Positions 36,048 to 49,106 of a stretch of DNA of 64,000 nt are shown here, one piece after another. The position numbers and the translations under genes are program-made. This stretch comes from Orientallactaga sibirica. Lineage: Eukaryota; Chordata; Mammalia; Rodentia; Dipodidae. Under the pieces are notes generated by a model that was given only the letters and a program-made list of their open reading frames with translations, ran no database searches and was not told the DNA's origin. The first letter of the stretch is position 1. Each line of letters opens with the position of its first letter. The stretch spans positions 9,519,501 to 9,583,500 of the forward strand of contig JAEOAD010000024.1 in NCBI GenBank assembly GCA_036365145.1, written 5' to 3'.

Positions 36048-36282
36048 TTCCCATCACTCTTCTTTCCTCAAAGCAATAGTTTGCACACATACATTTATAT
36101 ATCTTCTGAAATGCCCTTGAATCTTATTAAATAGCTATTTCTTTATGTATTTCATATTCTCAACTAATCTGTAAATTCTTTTGAGAGCAGCCATCATATT
36201 TGATTGATGTTTGGTTGTTTATATCATTCAGCATAGTGCCTTAAATCTTGCTGGTACACAAAAGCAATTTGTTGAATGAGGG

Positions 36283-36800
36283 TATCAGTTTTTCTATTGA
36301 TAGTAACAAATTACCCCAAACCTGGCAGGTTAAAACAATGCATTTTTTCCCTCATAGTCTTGGGATTCAGAAATCAAACAATCTCAGCTGATCCTATTTC
36401 CGGGTTCTCTACATAAAATCAATTGTTACTAGGGTTAGGCGCAATCTCAGAAGATGTTCTTCTCTTATCTTTCAGGGACTGAGTGCACCCTGTGAGTTCA
36501 TGTGAATGAGGTCTTTGCTTTCTTGTTTTCCGCTATCCAAAATACCCTCAGCTACTAGAGTCTGCCCACACCCTCTGGCTATCACCTTATGCTCACCTCT
36601 TTCACACCAGGCATAGCATGGCTGATTTTCCGTGGGATTTGAATTTGTTTTTCTTGTTCTGCTGCACATACTTGAAAATTGATTTTTAAGGATGTGATTG
36701 AACAACTGAGGAAAGGTTTACACAGGCCATTATAAGGGTGAGATTATCTCTTTCATTAACATCCTTAATTTAAGACTTCAATTTTATTTGTAAAAATCCC
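36283..36800 (-). mobile_element. Ancient MLT1-type LTR
   Basis: The plus strand carries 'ttctattgatagtaacaaattacccc', 'aggttaaaacaatgca', 'tcatagtcttgggattcagaa' and later 'aaggatgtgattg' and 'agggtgagattatc'. This is the antisense order of old mammalian MLT1 (ERVL-MaLR) LTRs. It is strongly diverged and predates rodents. Confidence 0.5.
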
Positions 36801-36913
36801 TTTAATACAGTGCCTACTTTAATATATCAATAAAGGATCAGGAAATTGGAATATTGGTAGGGATTTTCACAGAAATATGCCTTCTTCAGTAAACAACAAA
36901 AATAAATGATTCC

Positions 36914-37110
36914 GGGCTGAAGAGATGGCTTTGCAGTTAAGATTCAATTCCCCAGGTCACACATAAGTCATATGCACAAGGGCAGGGCGTGCACGCGTCT
37001 GGAGTTAGCTTGCAGTGGCTAGAGGCCCTGGTGTGCCCATTTTCACTCTCCCTCTCTCTGTTTAATCTCTCTGTCTCTAATAAATAAATAAAAATAAATA
37101 AATAAACATA
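36914..37110 (+). repeat. tRNA-derived SINE with internal deletion
   Basis: The head 'gggctgaagagatggctttgcagttaag' jumps directly to 'attcaattccccagg', losing about 30 bp between the A and B boxes. The tail is (AAAT)n. Confidence 0.85.
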
Positions 37111-37167
37111 AAATCTTAAAAAATAAATAATTCTAAAAATTAGGATTTACATTAAGAATCTTCATTA

Positions 37168-37310
37168 TGGGGCTGGGGAGATGGCTCAGTGTTAAAGGGT
37201 GCTTGTATGCAAAGCGTGTAAGCCCAACATCAATTTCCCAACCATCCATATAAAGCCTGAGAGGCACACACATAGACACAAACTCCCAAATAGGTAAATA
37301 AATGAGTTAA
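37168..37310 (+). repeat. tRNA/ID-like SINE
   Basis: 'ggggctggggagatggctcagtgttaaagg' and 'catataaagcctgagaggcacacacat' form a variant distinct from the abundant family, closer to ID/B4 heads. Confidence 0.6.
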
Positions 37311-37329
37311 TTAATTAATAAGAACTTTT

Positions 37330-37488
37330 ATTTTTTTTTTTTTTTTTTTTTCGAGGTAGGGTCTCACTCTAGTCCAGGCTGACCTGGAATTAACTATGTA
37401 GTCTCAGGGTGGCCTCGAACTCACTGCAATTCTCCTACCTCTGCCTCCCGAGTGCTGGGATTAAAGGCGTGCGCCACCACGCCCAGCA
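37330..37488 (-). repeat. B1 SINE, well preserved
   Basis: A T-run then 'tcgaggtagggtctcactctag' to 'gcgtgcgccaccacgcccagc' with many CpGs retained. Confidence 0.95.
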
Positions 37489-38265
37489 TAACTTTTATTC
37501 TTTAGAGAGGTTCTTCACCACATTGTAAGCAAGTTTATAGCAGCACTATAATCAGAATGGATGAACTTTTTAAAAAAATACTTAATTGATTTATCTTTTA
37601 CTCATCATTCATACTCCTGACTAATGCATGAGAATGTGAAAAGTGGTGGTGAGGGGAGGAGAATTACAAGCTATCAATTTTATATTTTATTTAGTAAAAT
37701 TTCACAAACTTGAGTGAATGTTACTGTTTTTTTGAAAGACATATGAGTTTTCTAATTATGAGTTCTACCTTTTATCTGCTATTGTTGTGGGTAGCCATAA
37801 CATCAATGAGTTGCATCTTCAAAATATGGCCCCTAGTGTGATCAGTGAGAACAGATTATTATTTTCTTTTCCTTTGTTGAGGTACTTATACTTAAAAAAA
37901 AAAATCCCATATAAACCCAATGGTGTTTTGAAAGTAGTATAGCGTAACTGCTAAAGTTTTGCTTTAGGCAGTGCATATGGTAAACAAATCGAGTCCTCTG
38001 TGACTCACTCTTTATTTTCATTCAACCAACCACAGAAAACTGAACCAGGAAGATAAGGTTAGGATACACCTACACTAAAATTGGAAGTTATTCAGATGGA
38101 AAGATATATTAATGCAATATTGGTCGTTTGGAAACTAAGACTTTTCAACATTTGGATAATTTTTTTTCTCATAGCTTGTGTTATGAAATAATTAAAAATA
38201 TAAAGTAAAAATAGTTTTATACTTCAATACTTGGGGTATGCCAAAGTTACATTCTTTCTTTTCTT
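37489..38265. other. Unique sequence
   Basis: No element recognised. Confidence 0.5.
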
Positions 38266-38490
38266 TTTTTTTAATTTTCATTTTTATATATTTATTTATT
38301 CATTAGAGATAGCAAGAGAGATAGAGAAAGAGAATGAGAATGGCTGTGCCAGGGCTTCTAGCCACTGCAAATGAACTCCAGACACATGCGCCCCCTTGTG
38401 CATCTGGTTTATGTGGTTCCTAGAGAATCAAACCTGGTTCCTTAGGTTTTGCAAGCATGCACTTTAACTCTTGAGCCATCTCTCCAGCCC
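38266..38490 (-). repeat. tRNA-derived SINE
   Basis: A minus-strand copy ending 'gagccatctctccagccc'; the body is 'actgcaaatgaactccagacacatgcg'. Confidence 0.92.
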
Positions 38491-38611
38491 TACATTCTCT
38501 CTTTTCTACTCTTTTCTGTCTCCTTCATCTTCCAGTCCTCTCTCCCCACTCCACTCAAAAATAGTGCTTATAATTAATTTAGCACCAAATAATCCATGGT
38601 CCTTTGAAGAC

Positions 38612-38728
38612 ACACACTATATATGTAGATATAGATACAGATGATATAGATAGATGATTAGATTTAGATAGATATAGATGCAGAGAGATATAGATTATAT
38701 ATAGATATAGATATATAGATATATGTAT
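38612..38728. repeat. Imperfect (GATA)n region
   Basis: Interspersed AGATAT and AGATAGAT units over about 115 bp. Confidence 0.85.
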
Positions 38729-38929
38729 TTATTTTATTCCTTTTTCATAATCCCTACTCTTATACTCTTAGCATACTTCAGATGAATGTTTATTTTCCAG
38801 AATAAGTATGTTTGTTTAATGAATGTTGAATCTTGATCAATTTCATTATAAAATGTATGTATAGTATTTATATGCATGTTAACATGTAAGGATATGTGTT
38901 GGTCTCACATAACTGGTGTAATTTGAAAT

Positions 38930-39265
38930 CACCTACAAAAGCACATCTCTTGGAAGATTCATGAGGATATTTTCAGAGAGGTTTGAGGGGTAATAACTTC
39001 CTCCCAATGAAGTGGGACCATCCTATCTATGCACTGGGATGGCAGACTGAATAAAAATGAGAAAGCCAGCTGAACAGCAGCCTTCGTTGCTCTCTTCGTT
39101 GCTCTGCTACTAGACTGAAGACACAATGTGACCAGCTGGCTTACATTCCTGCTGACATACCTTCCTTATCATGACGGACTCTATACTTTCAAACCATGAG
39201 ACAAACAAAACCTTTATTTTCTTAAGTTCTTTTGTAACTGTTTAGGAATCCCATCAAAATAGTTC
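38930..39265. mobile_element. URR1-like DNA transposon remnant
   Basis: The sequence from 'gaaatcacctacaaaagc' through 'ggaccatcctatctatgcac', 'gactgaataaaaatgagaaagccagctga' and 'tgagacaaacaaaacctttattttcttaag' resembles the rodent URR1 (hAT-Charlie, non-autonomous) repeats. The identification is from memory of the family layout. Confidence 0.4.
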
Positions 39266-40207
39266 AGTCAGTTCCTCTGCCCTTATATGAGCAGTCGATC
39301 TCTATCCTCAACATGTTACAGATTCAAAGCTAGAGAAGTTTATATGCATAAAAATATATTCTATTCTCATTTCTTATTCCAGTTTTAAAATATAGAATTT
39401 TCCAGAAGTTTCTAATCTAAAGGAATTGAAGGAATGTCTAAGATTCATGAGATTTGTATCCATATTATAGCTATTAAATTAAAAATTATTTATTTTGAAT
39501 GCCAAACATGTTTATAACCTTATCCAGGTTTTACTTACTTTTAATATCCCAAGCTAGTGATATCTTGTGCATGCAATAAAGTAAAATGAATAATGATTTC
39601 ATATGGAGTTAAACTTCATGGAGAAAGTTTTTACTCTGTTGAAAGAATGGAATGCATACAAGAAGAACCAGATTTTCTTAGGGATGGAGGAGAACACATG
39701 ATGATCATGTGAACCATTCTATGATAGAATAGGACTAAAACAAGGTATATATTATTAAGAAATGCTTTTCTACTTATGTTTACAGAGTTTGGTACACTTT
39801 GGAAAGTGAAAAATATCAATGGTTTCATCATATTATTGACAATTTAAAAAGCACAACTTTGGGAGGGGTAGTTCTATAATACACATTAAGTGTTCTAGAC
39901 AACCAGAGAGGATGCCTAAAATGCTTATGAACTCTTACCATTTAATTTAGCTTTTTGGATTTGGCTTATAAAACATTGGTTCTAGAATTAGAAATACAAT
40001 TGTTCTATATTTTATTATAAGAACAACAATGACAAGCATATTGGGTGAAGCTCTGGAAGTCTTCCTTTATTGTAGAAAGTCATAATTAAATAGAAAAAAT
40101 GTTAGCATAATCTGATTTTTTGTGTGTCTGGGCAGTACTAGAATGGCATATGGACTACTTTTCAGTAACAACATGAAAGTCTATATATAAGAACAGTATA
40201 TACTATT
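39266..40207. other. Unique sequence
   Basis: AT-rich; nothing recognised. Confidence 0.5.
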
Positions 40208-40450
40208 TTTTTTTACCTTTTTTTGAGAGAGAGACAGAGAGAGAGAGGGAGAGGAAGACAGAGATGGACACACTGGTAGCCTCTCAGCTGCTGCAAATGA
40301 AATTCAGATGTGTGCGTCCCCTTTTGGTCAAGTGTGGCATTGCACCCTTGCCTGACTGCATCTGGCTAAATGTGGGACCTGGAGGTTGGAACCAGCGTTC
40401 TTAGGCTTAGGAGGCAGGCACCTTACCTGCTAAGCCATCTCTCCAGCCCT
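40208..40450 (-). repeat. tRNA-derived SINE, long variant
   Basis: It has the head and tail of the common SINE. It also carries an extra block of about 35 bp ('ggtcaagtgtggcattgcacccttgcctgac') between the 'gcgtcccctttt' and 'tgcatctggct' segments. The same block, on the other strand, is in the copy at 55566-55818. Confidence 0.88.
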
Positions 40451-40837
40451 TTTTTACCTTTTTGATCTTAGTGTATATAAGCAGATTTACAAAATGTTAT
40501 CCTGCATAAGATAGCAGTGTGTACATGTACATGTATATTCCAATATGTGATCCAATATTTTCTAAATACCTCTATGGAAGCTTGTTTTTTTTTTTTTTTT
40601 TTTTTCCTGTCATTATTTGCTGCTATTTAGTACCTACTGTGCTATAATACTGGCCGACCAGGCAAGCTATGGTTACAGAGTTAATAATTGCAAAGAATTT
40701 ATAACAATAACCAGATACAATAAACATTAGATAAGTGTTTGATAAATAGACTATCATATGATCATTTATGTATTTTCTGTTCAATGTCTGCTGTATATTT
40801 ATATGCATTAACAAACATAAATCACTTCTCAATTTGC

Positions 40838-40945
40838 TTGTGATGAATGCCTATAACTTCAGCACTGGGGGTCAAAGAAAAGATTGTGAATTCAAATTCT
40901 CCCTGTGGTACAAAGAAATATAGGTCTCAAAGTAATATAAAAAAA
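40838..40945 (+). repeat. Old B4/B1-like SINE remnant
   Basis: 'tgatgaatgcctataacttcagcactgggg' and 'gattgtgaattcaaattctccc' are degenerate B1-type blocks. Confidence 0.45.
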
Positions 40946-43569
40946 AAATAATATGGATTCTACTTTTACTATATGTTTACTGAGAGAGTTATCTAATAGA
41001 CATAACAAACTATAAATATATAATAGATATAATAATAAAGTAAACTAAACAAGTATGATTAAAATAGCTCACTAGTAAATATTAAATGGGGATGTTTTTA
41101 TTTCTGGATTAAACTACAAAGGAAAATAGTACTGAAAATAGCATCTAGTCCTGCCAGTAATAACAAGTCTATATTAAGTCCTGAATTCATCCAAGAATAA
41201 GCCAAAATCAACCTTATCTCAATAGATAATTATGTAAAGGATTTCGAAAAACCCAAATCAATGTTTATACAAATATCAAGAAAACAACTGAGTAGTAGAT
41301 AAAGTTTGTTTTGAATAACAATATTACATGATGGCACTCCAGTAAAATTTACAAAGGTCTCTAATTGATATTCAGAGACCATGGAAAGAATTTTGAATGG
41401 CACAATGGCATTTATCATATCAAAGTAATGTTTAATCAGAACAAATGTTTAAAACATATTTCCAATTAAAACAAATTGCACAGTACAATTATTAATAAAT
41501 TTTAAAAATCAAAGACTTGAAAAGCAACATTAAGGCTAAAGTAGATCCATCTGTTTAAGCCAGGTAAGTTTAAATTCATAGAATAGTTCATTTCTATAAT
41601 TCACTACATGTGATATGAAATCAATTTATTTATGAACAAACTGCCTATGTTTATGGAACAGTAGCTCAGAGTCTATTATTGTTTTGTCTAACAAATTCTT
41701 AAAAAGAAAAAAAATAAGAACAATGATACAAAGCATAGGAAAAGTACTTTCACAAAATAGAAAATTTTCAAATGTAAATGTATTAAATATCTAATTTTAA
41801 AAGTAATACCTAGGTTAGTGTAGGTTTATTTGTAGCTGATGAAATTGTGAAGAAACTGATCAAGATTAAAGATATATTAATAGCACTTGACCAAATCCAC
41901 ACTAAGTAAAGAGAATAATGTGGAAGAAAATATGCAGACAATACTATCTGAGATACTGAAGATATATCTAACATCTGTAGTTGAGAAGAGATTGTCCTAC
42001 TCTGTCAGTATGTATAGATTAACTACCTGAATTTGAATGGCTTCAAAGTTTAAAATAATAAACATATAACTTATTAAATCTTTTATCTATTTATACAGTT
42101 AAATATTTCAATAGATTATACAAGCTGAGCTTGAGACTAAAATAATAAAACATAACTCTTGCCTTTTAGATCCAGCTTCTTGCGTTTTGAAACTATTTGA
42201 TACTTAAGAGTTGTGAATTTCTGGGCAAATTAACTAATTTCTCATCTCACAATAAGACTAGCAATAGTATGTGATACAAAACACATCAAATAACATGAGA
42301 AATAATACATATGGCATATACTTGTATAGTGGTGTGCTATTATTGTTGTTATACATGGAGTGATTGATTATAATTAGTTAGGTATTTTAATACTCCTTTG
42401 GGATCATATTTTGTTTGCTATTTGTCTTTTAAGCATTCATTGTTCCTCCCCAAGATCTTCAAATTCCATTAAATGATTTGGGTGTGATGGATTTGTTCCA
42501 ATTACAGTGATGAAGCATGATGGGCTTAAGACAAATCTATGGCAACAATATTTTTAAGTTCATTCCTGTTTCACTTGAGGTCAGTGACATTTGTCTTTTG
42601 ATTGGCAGTGGGTTCAGACAATGGAAATGTCCATTTCCTCTAGGTACAACTTAATCACCAAAGCATTGGCATTTATTTAAAAATAGCACCTTTAATGATA
42701 CTAAAAGAAAATTGCTTTCAAATGACATTGATCCTCTACAGTCAGTATATAATGTAATTTCAGGTTTTGCCCCAAATTCTAAGCTATCCTTATTTCCCAA
42801 TCAGTATTAACTGTGTGATAGTTGAAAAGAAGACATATCTTTCTATGAAAGTTTATAGCAAGGTCAGAATCCATTAGGAGATCAGGATCCCTACCTATCT
42901 CCTTTCGTGTTCCCACCTCTTTTCTCGTAGGGACAAAGACTCTTCTATAATTGTAAAAGATATTTAAGTGCTTAGTACATACTACTGTTGAAATCCACAG
43001 GGATATGATTGCCCTCAAGTATCCAAATAAAACTCTCAGGTGTTCCAGGTTCTTACATGAGCTAGCATAGGGTTTAGATATAACCCATTACAACATAATA
43101 TACATTTTATTTTACATAATTAGTTCATCATTTATTGTCTAATATAAATACTATATTAATAATTATTGTATTATTTATGAAATAGCACAACAAATATACA
43201 AACTATTAAGGGTGGTACCTTTATAGGACAGATGTATATGTTCCATCACAATAGCCCATTCACTACATAAATGTGAAAGGAAGAGAAACAAAACCTGATT
43301 AAATCATTGACATTATTTTTCCTTGAATATTTTACAGTGTTAAAAGCATATAGCATGAGCTCTTTCTTCCTTCAAGTCATAATGCTAAATAGGAGGTACA
43401 TCACATGTTTCTGGGCATGATTTAAGAGTTAAAGGAGAAGTTAGATTAGGAAGACACATATTTGTGAATATAGGTAATGTAGAAATCAAGTCTGTGGTGG
43501 TTACATGGATGACTGATTAGGGCAATTGGAACAGTTTGTCATGAATAATGAGAATTGCAGCATGCAGTA
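40946..43569. other. Long AT-rich unique stretch
   Basis: About 2.6 kb without repeats I can name or a credible coding sequence. Confidence 0.5.
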
Positions 43570-43950
43570 TGTAGTAGTCAGCTCCATGGTATGGAATGAA
43601 CTTCCAAACCAGACACAGTTTATGAGAGGACAGGATTTATTTCTAGCTTGAATCTCAAGAGAACTTCCATTGATGTCAGATGGAGCTGGTCCCCTTTCAC
43701 AGATCCAAGTAGAGAAAAACCACCACCAAACATCAGTACCACAAGCAAGAGCAAAACCCAAATAGCAGTGGACCTAGGCAGAGCGCAAGCACTCTGCCTA
43801 CCTTAGACTAAAAATCAGATAGGCACTCAAATACACCTGCCGGTTGAGCCCCAGGATTCACCCCAGTGATCCTTGTTCCATCTTTAATAAAATTACAAGC
43901 CTTAATAAAATTCTTGCATATACTGGGGGACATAAATTCAAAGTACCACA
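43570..43950 (-). mobile_element. Solo MaLR-type LTR (second subfamily)
   Basis: The plus-strand view opens TGTAGTAGTCAGCTCC, shares 'ggatttatttctagc', 'cttccattgatgtcag' and 'cctttcacagatc' with 19869-20247, and ends 'aagtaccaca'. Flanking 5-mers CAGTA (43565-43569) and CAGTC (43951-43955) form a 4/5 target duplication. Confidence 0.7.
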
Positions 43951-44869
43951 CAGTCCTTAAACTGGAGATTCTGTAAAACCATTATTTGGAATTAATTAAT
44001 TCAAGTTCTTTTATTTGTTATAATTAGAGATGTTATATAACCTGTATTTTTGCATCTATCACATATGTATCAGAATATATAACAACTGAATTATAAGAAA
44101 TGGAGAAGGTCTTAACTTACGGGTTTGTGGGTATCAGGATATAGAAATTGGATCCATGGAGTACATTATTCCAACAGGGAGAGTGAGTGTATTCAGATGA
44201 AAAATAAGACCAGAAAAATAGTAAATAGAAACGCCAGTGAACTCAGGACCACATATTTCAGAGTATGTGACACCTAGAAAGAGCAAGGAGAAATTGCCAA
44301 GATATGGGAGCAAAGGGTGCAAGGAAGCCAAATGACAAAGAGGTGAAAATCAATACAAATCAATGACACACCCTTAGGAAGTGCGTCAGGAAAAAGAGCA
44401 ACATGAAGGAAAACAAAAACTGTCCCAAGTTAACATGTCATGATGACTCTAGCACACTGATGGGACTCCATAATAAATCAGTGAATAAACATAAAAAATT
44501 AATAATATTGGAGTGAGTATCAAGGAAAATAGAATTTGCTCTCTATGTGGTAGTTTTTTTTTTTTTTTAATGGAGACAAAAGAGTGAAATCAACAAAAAG
44601 AAGAACTTCAGAAAAACAAGATTTTATTTCATTTGTTTTTAAAAATAAAAACCTCTAGTAAATACACATGTATGCTTCACAGATAACATATATGAAAATA
44701 GTGAGGTTAACTAAAATCAAACAAGATATTCTTCCCAAATAATAGAAGTATCCCGTATAGAAGAGAGTTGAGCTTCTTTAGGGGTTACAAGGGGCATATA
44801 GAGGAAAGGAAGTTAGTGAGGTCAAATGAGTGTTTTCTCATTTGTTTGGCAAAAGTATTACTAGAGGCC
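43951..44869. other. Unique sequence
   Basis: AT-rich with a T-run near 44557-44568; nothing else recognised. Confidence 0.5.
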
Positions 44870-45180
44870 TGGGGAGGTGGTTCATGGGCAGAAAGTGCAA
44901 TTAAGACTGACAGGAGTTTGTATCTCCAGCACACACAAGGTTGATGCGAGCAGTGCATGTATTTGTCATCCCAACATGCCAACAGAAATGAGAGGCATAG
45001 CAAAGACAATGTATTGTGGATCAGCTAGCCTAGTGATCACAGTGTCAAAACAACAAGAAAGACTCTGTGTGTAACACAGTAGAAGGCCAGAACCAGCACG
45101 CCAGAATAGTCCTCTGACCAATACACAGGTGCAGTGGCATGTTTGTGGCCATACATACATGCACAACGTACACACAGATG
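44870..45180 (+). repeat. RSINE1/B4A-type SINE
   Basis: It opens 'ggcctggggaggtggttcatgggcag' and continues with 'tttgtatctccagcacacac', 'gatcagctagcctagtgatcacagtgtc' and 'caacaagaaagactctg', ending in an alternating CA-rich stretch. This is the composite layout of rodent B4/RSINE1. Confidence 0.65.
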
Positions 45181-45527
45181 TCATTATGTTATGTTATGTC
45201 ATTATGTACATTATGACTGAATAGATAAAGCTTATCTATAGACACATATTCTTAACACTATAAAGCATGATTCTTTGAATCATATTAATGCTAAATATAT
45301 TTATAATTATTATTTAAAGAATATGGTATATATGATGCAGAGATTCTCTAGTTACAAGCACATTTATTTGCATAAACAATGCACTTCCAAGTCTTTCAAA
45401 AAGTTTTCTTTGCCCAATACAACCAACAAACTTTTTTTTTTTTTCCCCTCTCTTTTTCTTCTTGTATCCAGCAAGTCAAACTACTGAGCTGTGGCCGTTG
45501 GTTCACAGGAGTTAAGGTCAGAGGAGA
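45181..45527. other. Unique sequence
   Basis: AT-rich; nothing recognised. Confidence 0.5.
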
Positions 45528-45806
45528 GTGGATTGCTTGGAGTTGCTGAGGTTTCAAAGTTTTATTCAGTCTTTGGGAGATAGGGAAATAATGTCAAATA
45601 AAACTTTCACAACCCTTTGTAAAACTTTACCTTCAAAGTGGAGTCCTCCCCCCACCAATCCCACATCAGCCTTTGATCGTCCTCCACTAATATTTCCAGC
45701 AATTCACTTGTCCCAGAATGATATGCTCTGCAGCACTTTTGGAATTGCTAACCAGCTGGTAGAACTTCTAGAGACCAACAAAAAATATCTTAAAAGGTTA
45801 TTTTAA
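45528..45806 (+). other. Exon-like open frame A, unrecognised
   Basis: A 92-codon open frame; an internal ATG at 45591 starts a 71-residue piece beginning MSNKTFTTLCKTLPSK. Composition is protein-like (a proline-rich patch PSKWSPPPTNPT, then a QLVELLETNKKYLKR stretch that could be helical). I do not recognise it. Together with open frame B it may be a decayed retrocopy or two exons, but no splice sites, promoter or poly-A signal are convincing. Confidence 0.2.
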
Positions 45807-45950
45807 CAACTATTACTTGCTAAATTGCACTCATTTCCCTGAACATTGAAGTATTTTGCACATAAAATACACCCAGGTTTACCTAATTAAAATGGTGAAG
45901 AAAAAAAATGTTCTTTGCAATTTACCTTTAAGTAAAAGCACATTTTTTTT

Positions 45951-46237
45951 TTTTTTTAGCCCAGCTGCTGTATTTTTTCTGGTGCTTTTTCCTAACAAAA
46001 TGTATGCCATGTTCAATAATCCTTCCACCTGTAGGTCTATTGGGCACTGCTAATAATAACTCGATCTTTGCTACTTGTAGAGAAAGCAGTCCAGTGAAAA
46101 TGGGGTCAGGAAAATCTGCTTTCAAATTGGTGCACAACTCCCCACAAAGCAGAAAAAAAGACACAGGAGTGTATACTCCTGAATTAAATGAGGAAATGGA
46201 ATTTCCCATTCTAAATGTGGACATCTCTATATGTTAA
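45951..46237 (+). other. Exon-like open frame B, unrecognised
   Basis: After a strong polypyrimidine tract and TAG (45943-45959), which looks like a splice acceptor, a frame stays open to TGA-free position 46235. Its end reads like ordinary soluble protein (SRKKDTGVYTPELNEEMEF). No homolog is recognised. It is less AT-rich than the surrounding DNA and lies 150 bp downstream of open frame A. It could be a pseudogene of an unknown parent or chance. Confidence 0.2.
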
Positions 46238-46694
46238 AAGTTTCTATTACAATTCATACAACTTCAAATTGTCACTGAAAAAACTTATAGGTCTTACGAT
46301 GCAATACTATTATAACATTATTGTTGTGTGTGTGTAATATTTACAAATATATTTAGCAATAAATTAAGTGTGAGCGTAAGTTGTAAGTTTTTTCGGCACG
46401 AACATTTGAATTGTAACAGGATTAGGGGTAGAAGAGTTAACAATTTTTTAAAAAGACTATGTTTGTTTTACAGAATATTAAGAGAGTGATGAAGGATACA
46501 AAAAAGAATTATTATACAAACTATATTATTTTATGAAATTAATATATATTAATTTGCATCAGAATTTCATCTGGAAATAGTTCAATGAGCATATATTACC
46601 ATAGAGTTCTGTAATACTTTTATTTATCTACTATAGAAAAAGTGAGAATTATCTGATTTTTGAGTTTGAAAAATATCATACATTTTTCTTTTAA

Positions 46695-46746
<52 letters not shown>

Positions 46747-48325
46747 ATGAAATCTGCTTGTGAAAAGGGTAAATTTTGATATAATCTAAATATTCTAGCA
46801 GAAAGAGTTTCTAATGTGTGATTTTACTTAGATAATCTGAAAATATAAACCTATCATGTATGCAACCTTGTATGCTAATCACAGATGTTATTTTTCTCTA
46901 ATGTTGTGCTCAAACACAATTACATCCTTAAGTCTTCACAAAGTGGAGATAAGGTTGCAATTCTTTCAAGGGATGCTTCATTAAAAGTCATTTGTCTGGA
47001 GTAAATCTTTGCCCTTATGGCTATGTGACCTAATATTAATATATAACCTCCTACTTTACAGTTAAGTGTTCATGGCATAAAATACTATTGTTGTTAGGCA
47101 CAGGTGAGGAAATGTCAACTGTAAGATGCAAGAAAATAGTTATTAGATGCAATGTCTAAACATTACTTCATCAGTTGAAGAATGGATAATCATTTTTTAC
47201 CTCTTCCTGTTTTTCAAAATAACTGTTGCCTTATTTCCCTGATGCAAGAAGAGACGGGGAGGAGGGATAGGAGAAGTCTATGTCATGTATAAACTGGATA
47301 TTTTTTGGTCATTTTAAACTCTTATTTATATATGCCCATATATTTTAAAGCACAGTTTTCTGTAATTTGAATGAAAATGTAAAACATGCTTAGATATTTA
47401 TTATTCCAAAACAGAAGATTAATTCATTTCATATTCCATGTATCTGGCTACCATAACTTCAAAAATAATATTCCAAATCAGTCAGATAATAGAAAGTTCT
47501 TTTATATTCTTATGATAGGGAAAGCATTTTATGTTCCACATGATGGGCATTTGAGTATTTAGTTTACAAGATAGTGTTGTTTTTTATATCTTTTGTTCAA
47601 AACATTAACCAATAAAATTTTGTTCATATAAATATAATTTAAATAACATTGAAGGAAACTTTTCTCCTGCTTTTAATATTTTCACTTGGTAATTTTGTTG
47701 ATAAAATATAGTATCTGTGTATCCCCAATACTGGTTGGCCATCTAAAATTCTGGGTCATAAGATTGTCCTCTATGTAAGTTATGAATCAATTTGATGATC
47801 TATTTATGCATGGATTTATTATCTAACAGATGTCTGTGTAGTTAAAGACCCATATGAATACTGTATCCTGTGGCTTATAATGCCTTTACTTTGATCAATT
47901 ATGGCTGGTTCTGAAAGGCTTTGAGTTGAGAAGATAATTTACTAAAATTGCTAATAGTAACAAAGTGACATTATATCATTTGTATTATATATTATGATTC
48001 TAAAATTGTTAAGCTATCATGCACAAAATTAAAATAAGTCAAAGCTAATTTGTACATTTGCATTATTACCCAAAGTGTTTAAGTTAAAGTGATCAAACAC
48101 CTATTGTGTGCTGCCACTGTGATCACGGCTGTGCATGAATTTATATTATCAATAAAAGTTAAATATAATAACAGTAACATTTAACTGTTAGAAAACCACA
48201 TCAAGGTTATTGTTGTTTAGGTCAATGATGTAGTAAAATTTGCCTAAAACAGGTAAATCTACTTTTTTAAATTATAAAGACTTTGAATGCAAGAAAAAAT
48301 AAATATAACTTTGTACCTACACTAT
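46238..48325. other. AT-rich unique sequence
   Basis: It contains a (TA)n microsatellite at 46696-46733 and otherwise no recognisable element. Parts near 46.9-47.0 kb and 48.05-48.15 kb read like possible conserved non-coding DNA, which only an alignment could show. Confidence 0.4.
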
Positions 48326-48492
48326 TTTTTTTTTATTATTATTTCTGGTTTTTCGAGGTAGGATATCGCTCTAGCCCAGGCTGACCTGGAATTTACTCTG
48401 TAGTCTCAGGGTGGCCTTGAACTCACTGTGATCCTCCTACCTCTGCCTCCCTGGTGCTGGGATTAAAGGTGTGTGCCACCAAGCCTGGCTCT
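48326..48492 (-). repeat. B1 SINE
   Basis: T-rich tail, then 'tttcgaggtaggatatcgctctag' to 'gtgccaccaagcctggc'. Flanked by TACACTAT at 48318-48325 and 48493-48500. Confidence 0.93.
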
Positions 48493-48749
48493 TACACTAT
48501 ATTTTTTATGAACAAAATGATCACCAAAATGATTTCAAGTCTAAAAATATTACTCTTCAAATACATGAAAAAATCATATTATATGGAGTATTATATTGTT
48601 AGAGAAGAACTTGATATTCTATTGTTAATGAGTAAGGAAGGGGGGAGTCTACAAAGTATAAATTCCTAGATAAACATGAAGAAAATATTTTTTATCCATA
48701 TCAGTACATGGCTGATTTTGTAGCTTGTAGTATTTACTGCTTGTTGACA

Positions 48750-48822
48750 CTATTGGTGACCATTATTCCCCAGCAGCTCATGTAGCACTTTCCAGCAAAA
48801 TGCTCCACGCTGTTCTCACTCT
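48750..48822 (-). mobile_element. L1 3' UTR fragment, inverted
   Basis: 'gaccattattccccagcagctcatgtagcactttccagc' matches the antisense L1 3' UTR at 1797-1840 of the window. It is followed by a T-run (48829-48842) and then an L1 3' UTR in the opposite direction. Confidence 0.5.
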
Positions 48823-48842
48823 TAGAATTTTTTTTTTTTTTT

Positions 48843-49106
48843 ATAAATGGCAGCAAATATTGGGGAAATACCAGAATTATCAATAGGGCAAATTGGACTC
48901 CCTAGTAAAAGAGGAGTCATCTGTATCACATCTCCAGGGCCAAGAAAATATTAGCGAGGAAATGGTGTATTAAATATAAGTGCAGCTTTCACTGCTAGCC
49001 CAAGAACCTCCTCCAAGGAGATTGTAGTAGATACAGAGGAGACTCAAAACTTATCAAAGCAGAAAATCAGAAGTTTCTTAGAGCTCATCATTAAAAACTT
49101 ATACCT
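48843..49106 (+). mobile_element. L1 3' UTR, left piece
   Basis: L1-type 3' UTR continuing across a B1 insertion into 49273-49535 ('cttagagctcatcattaaaaac' parallels 'cctaagagctcatctctgat' at 12.03 kb). Confidence 0.55.
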
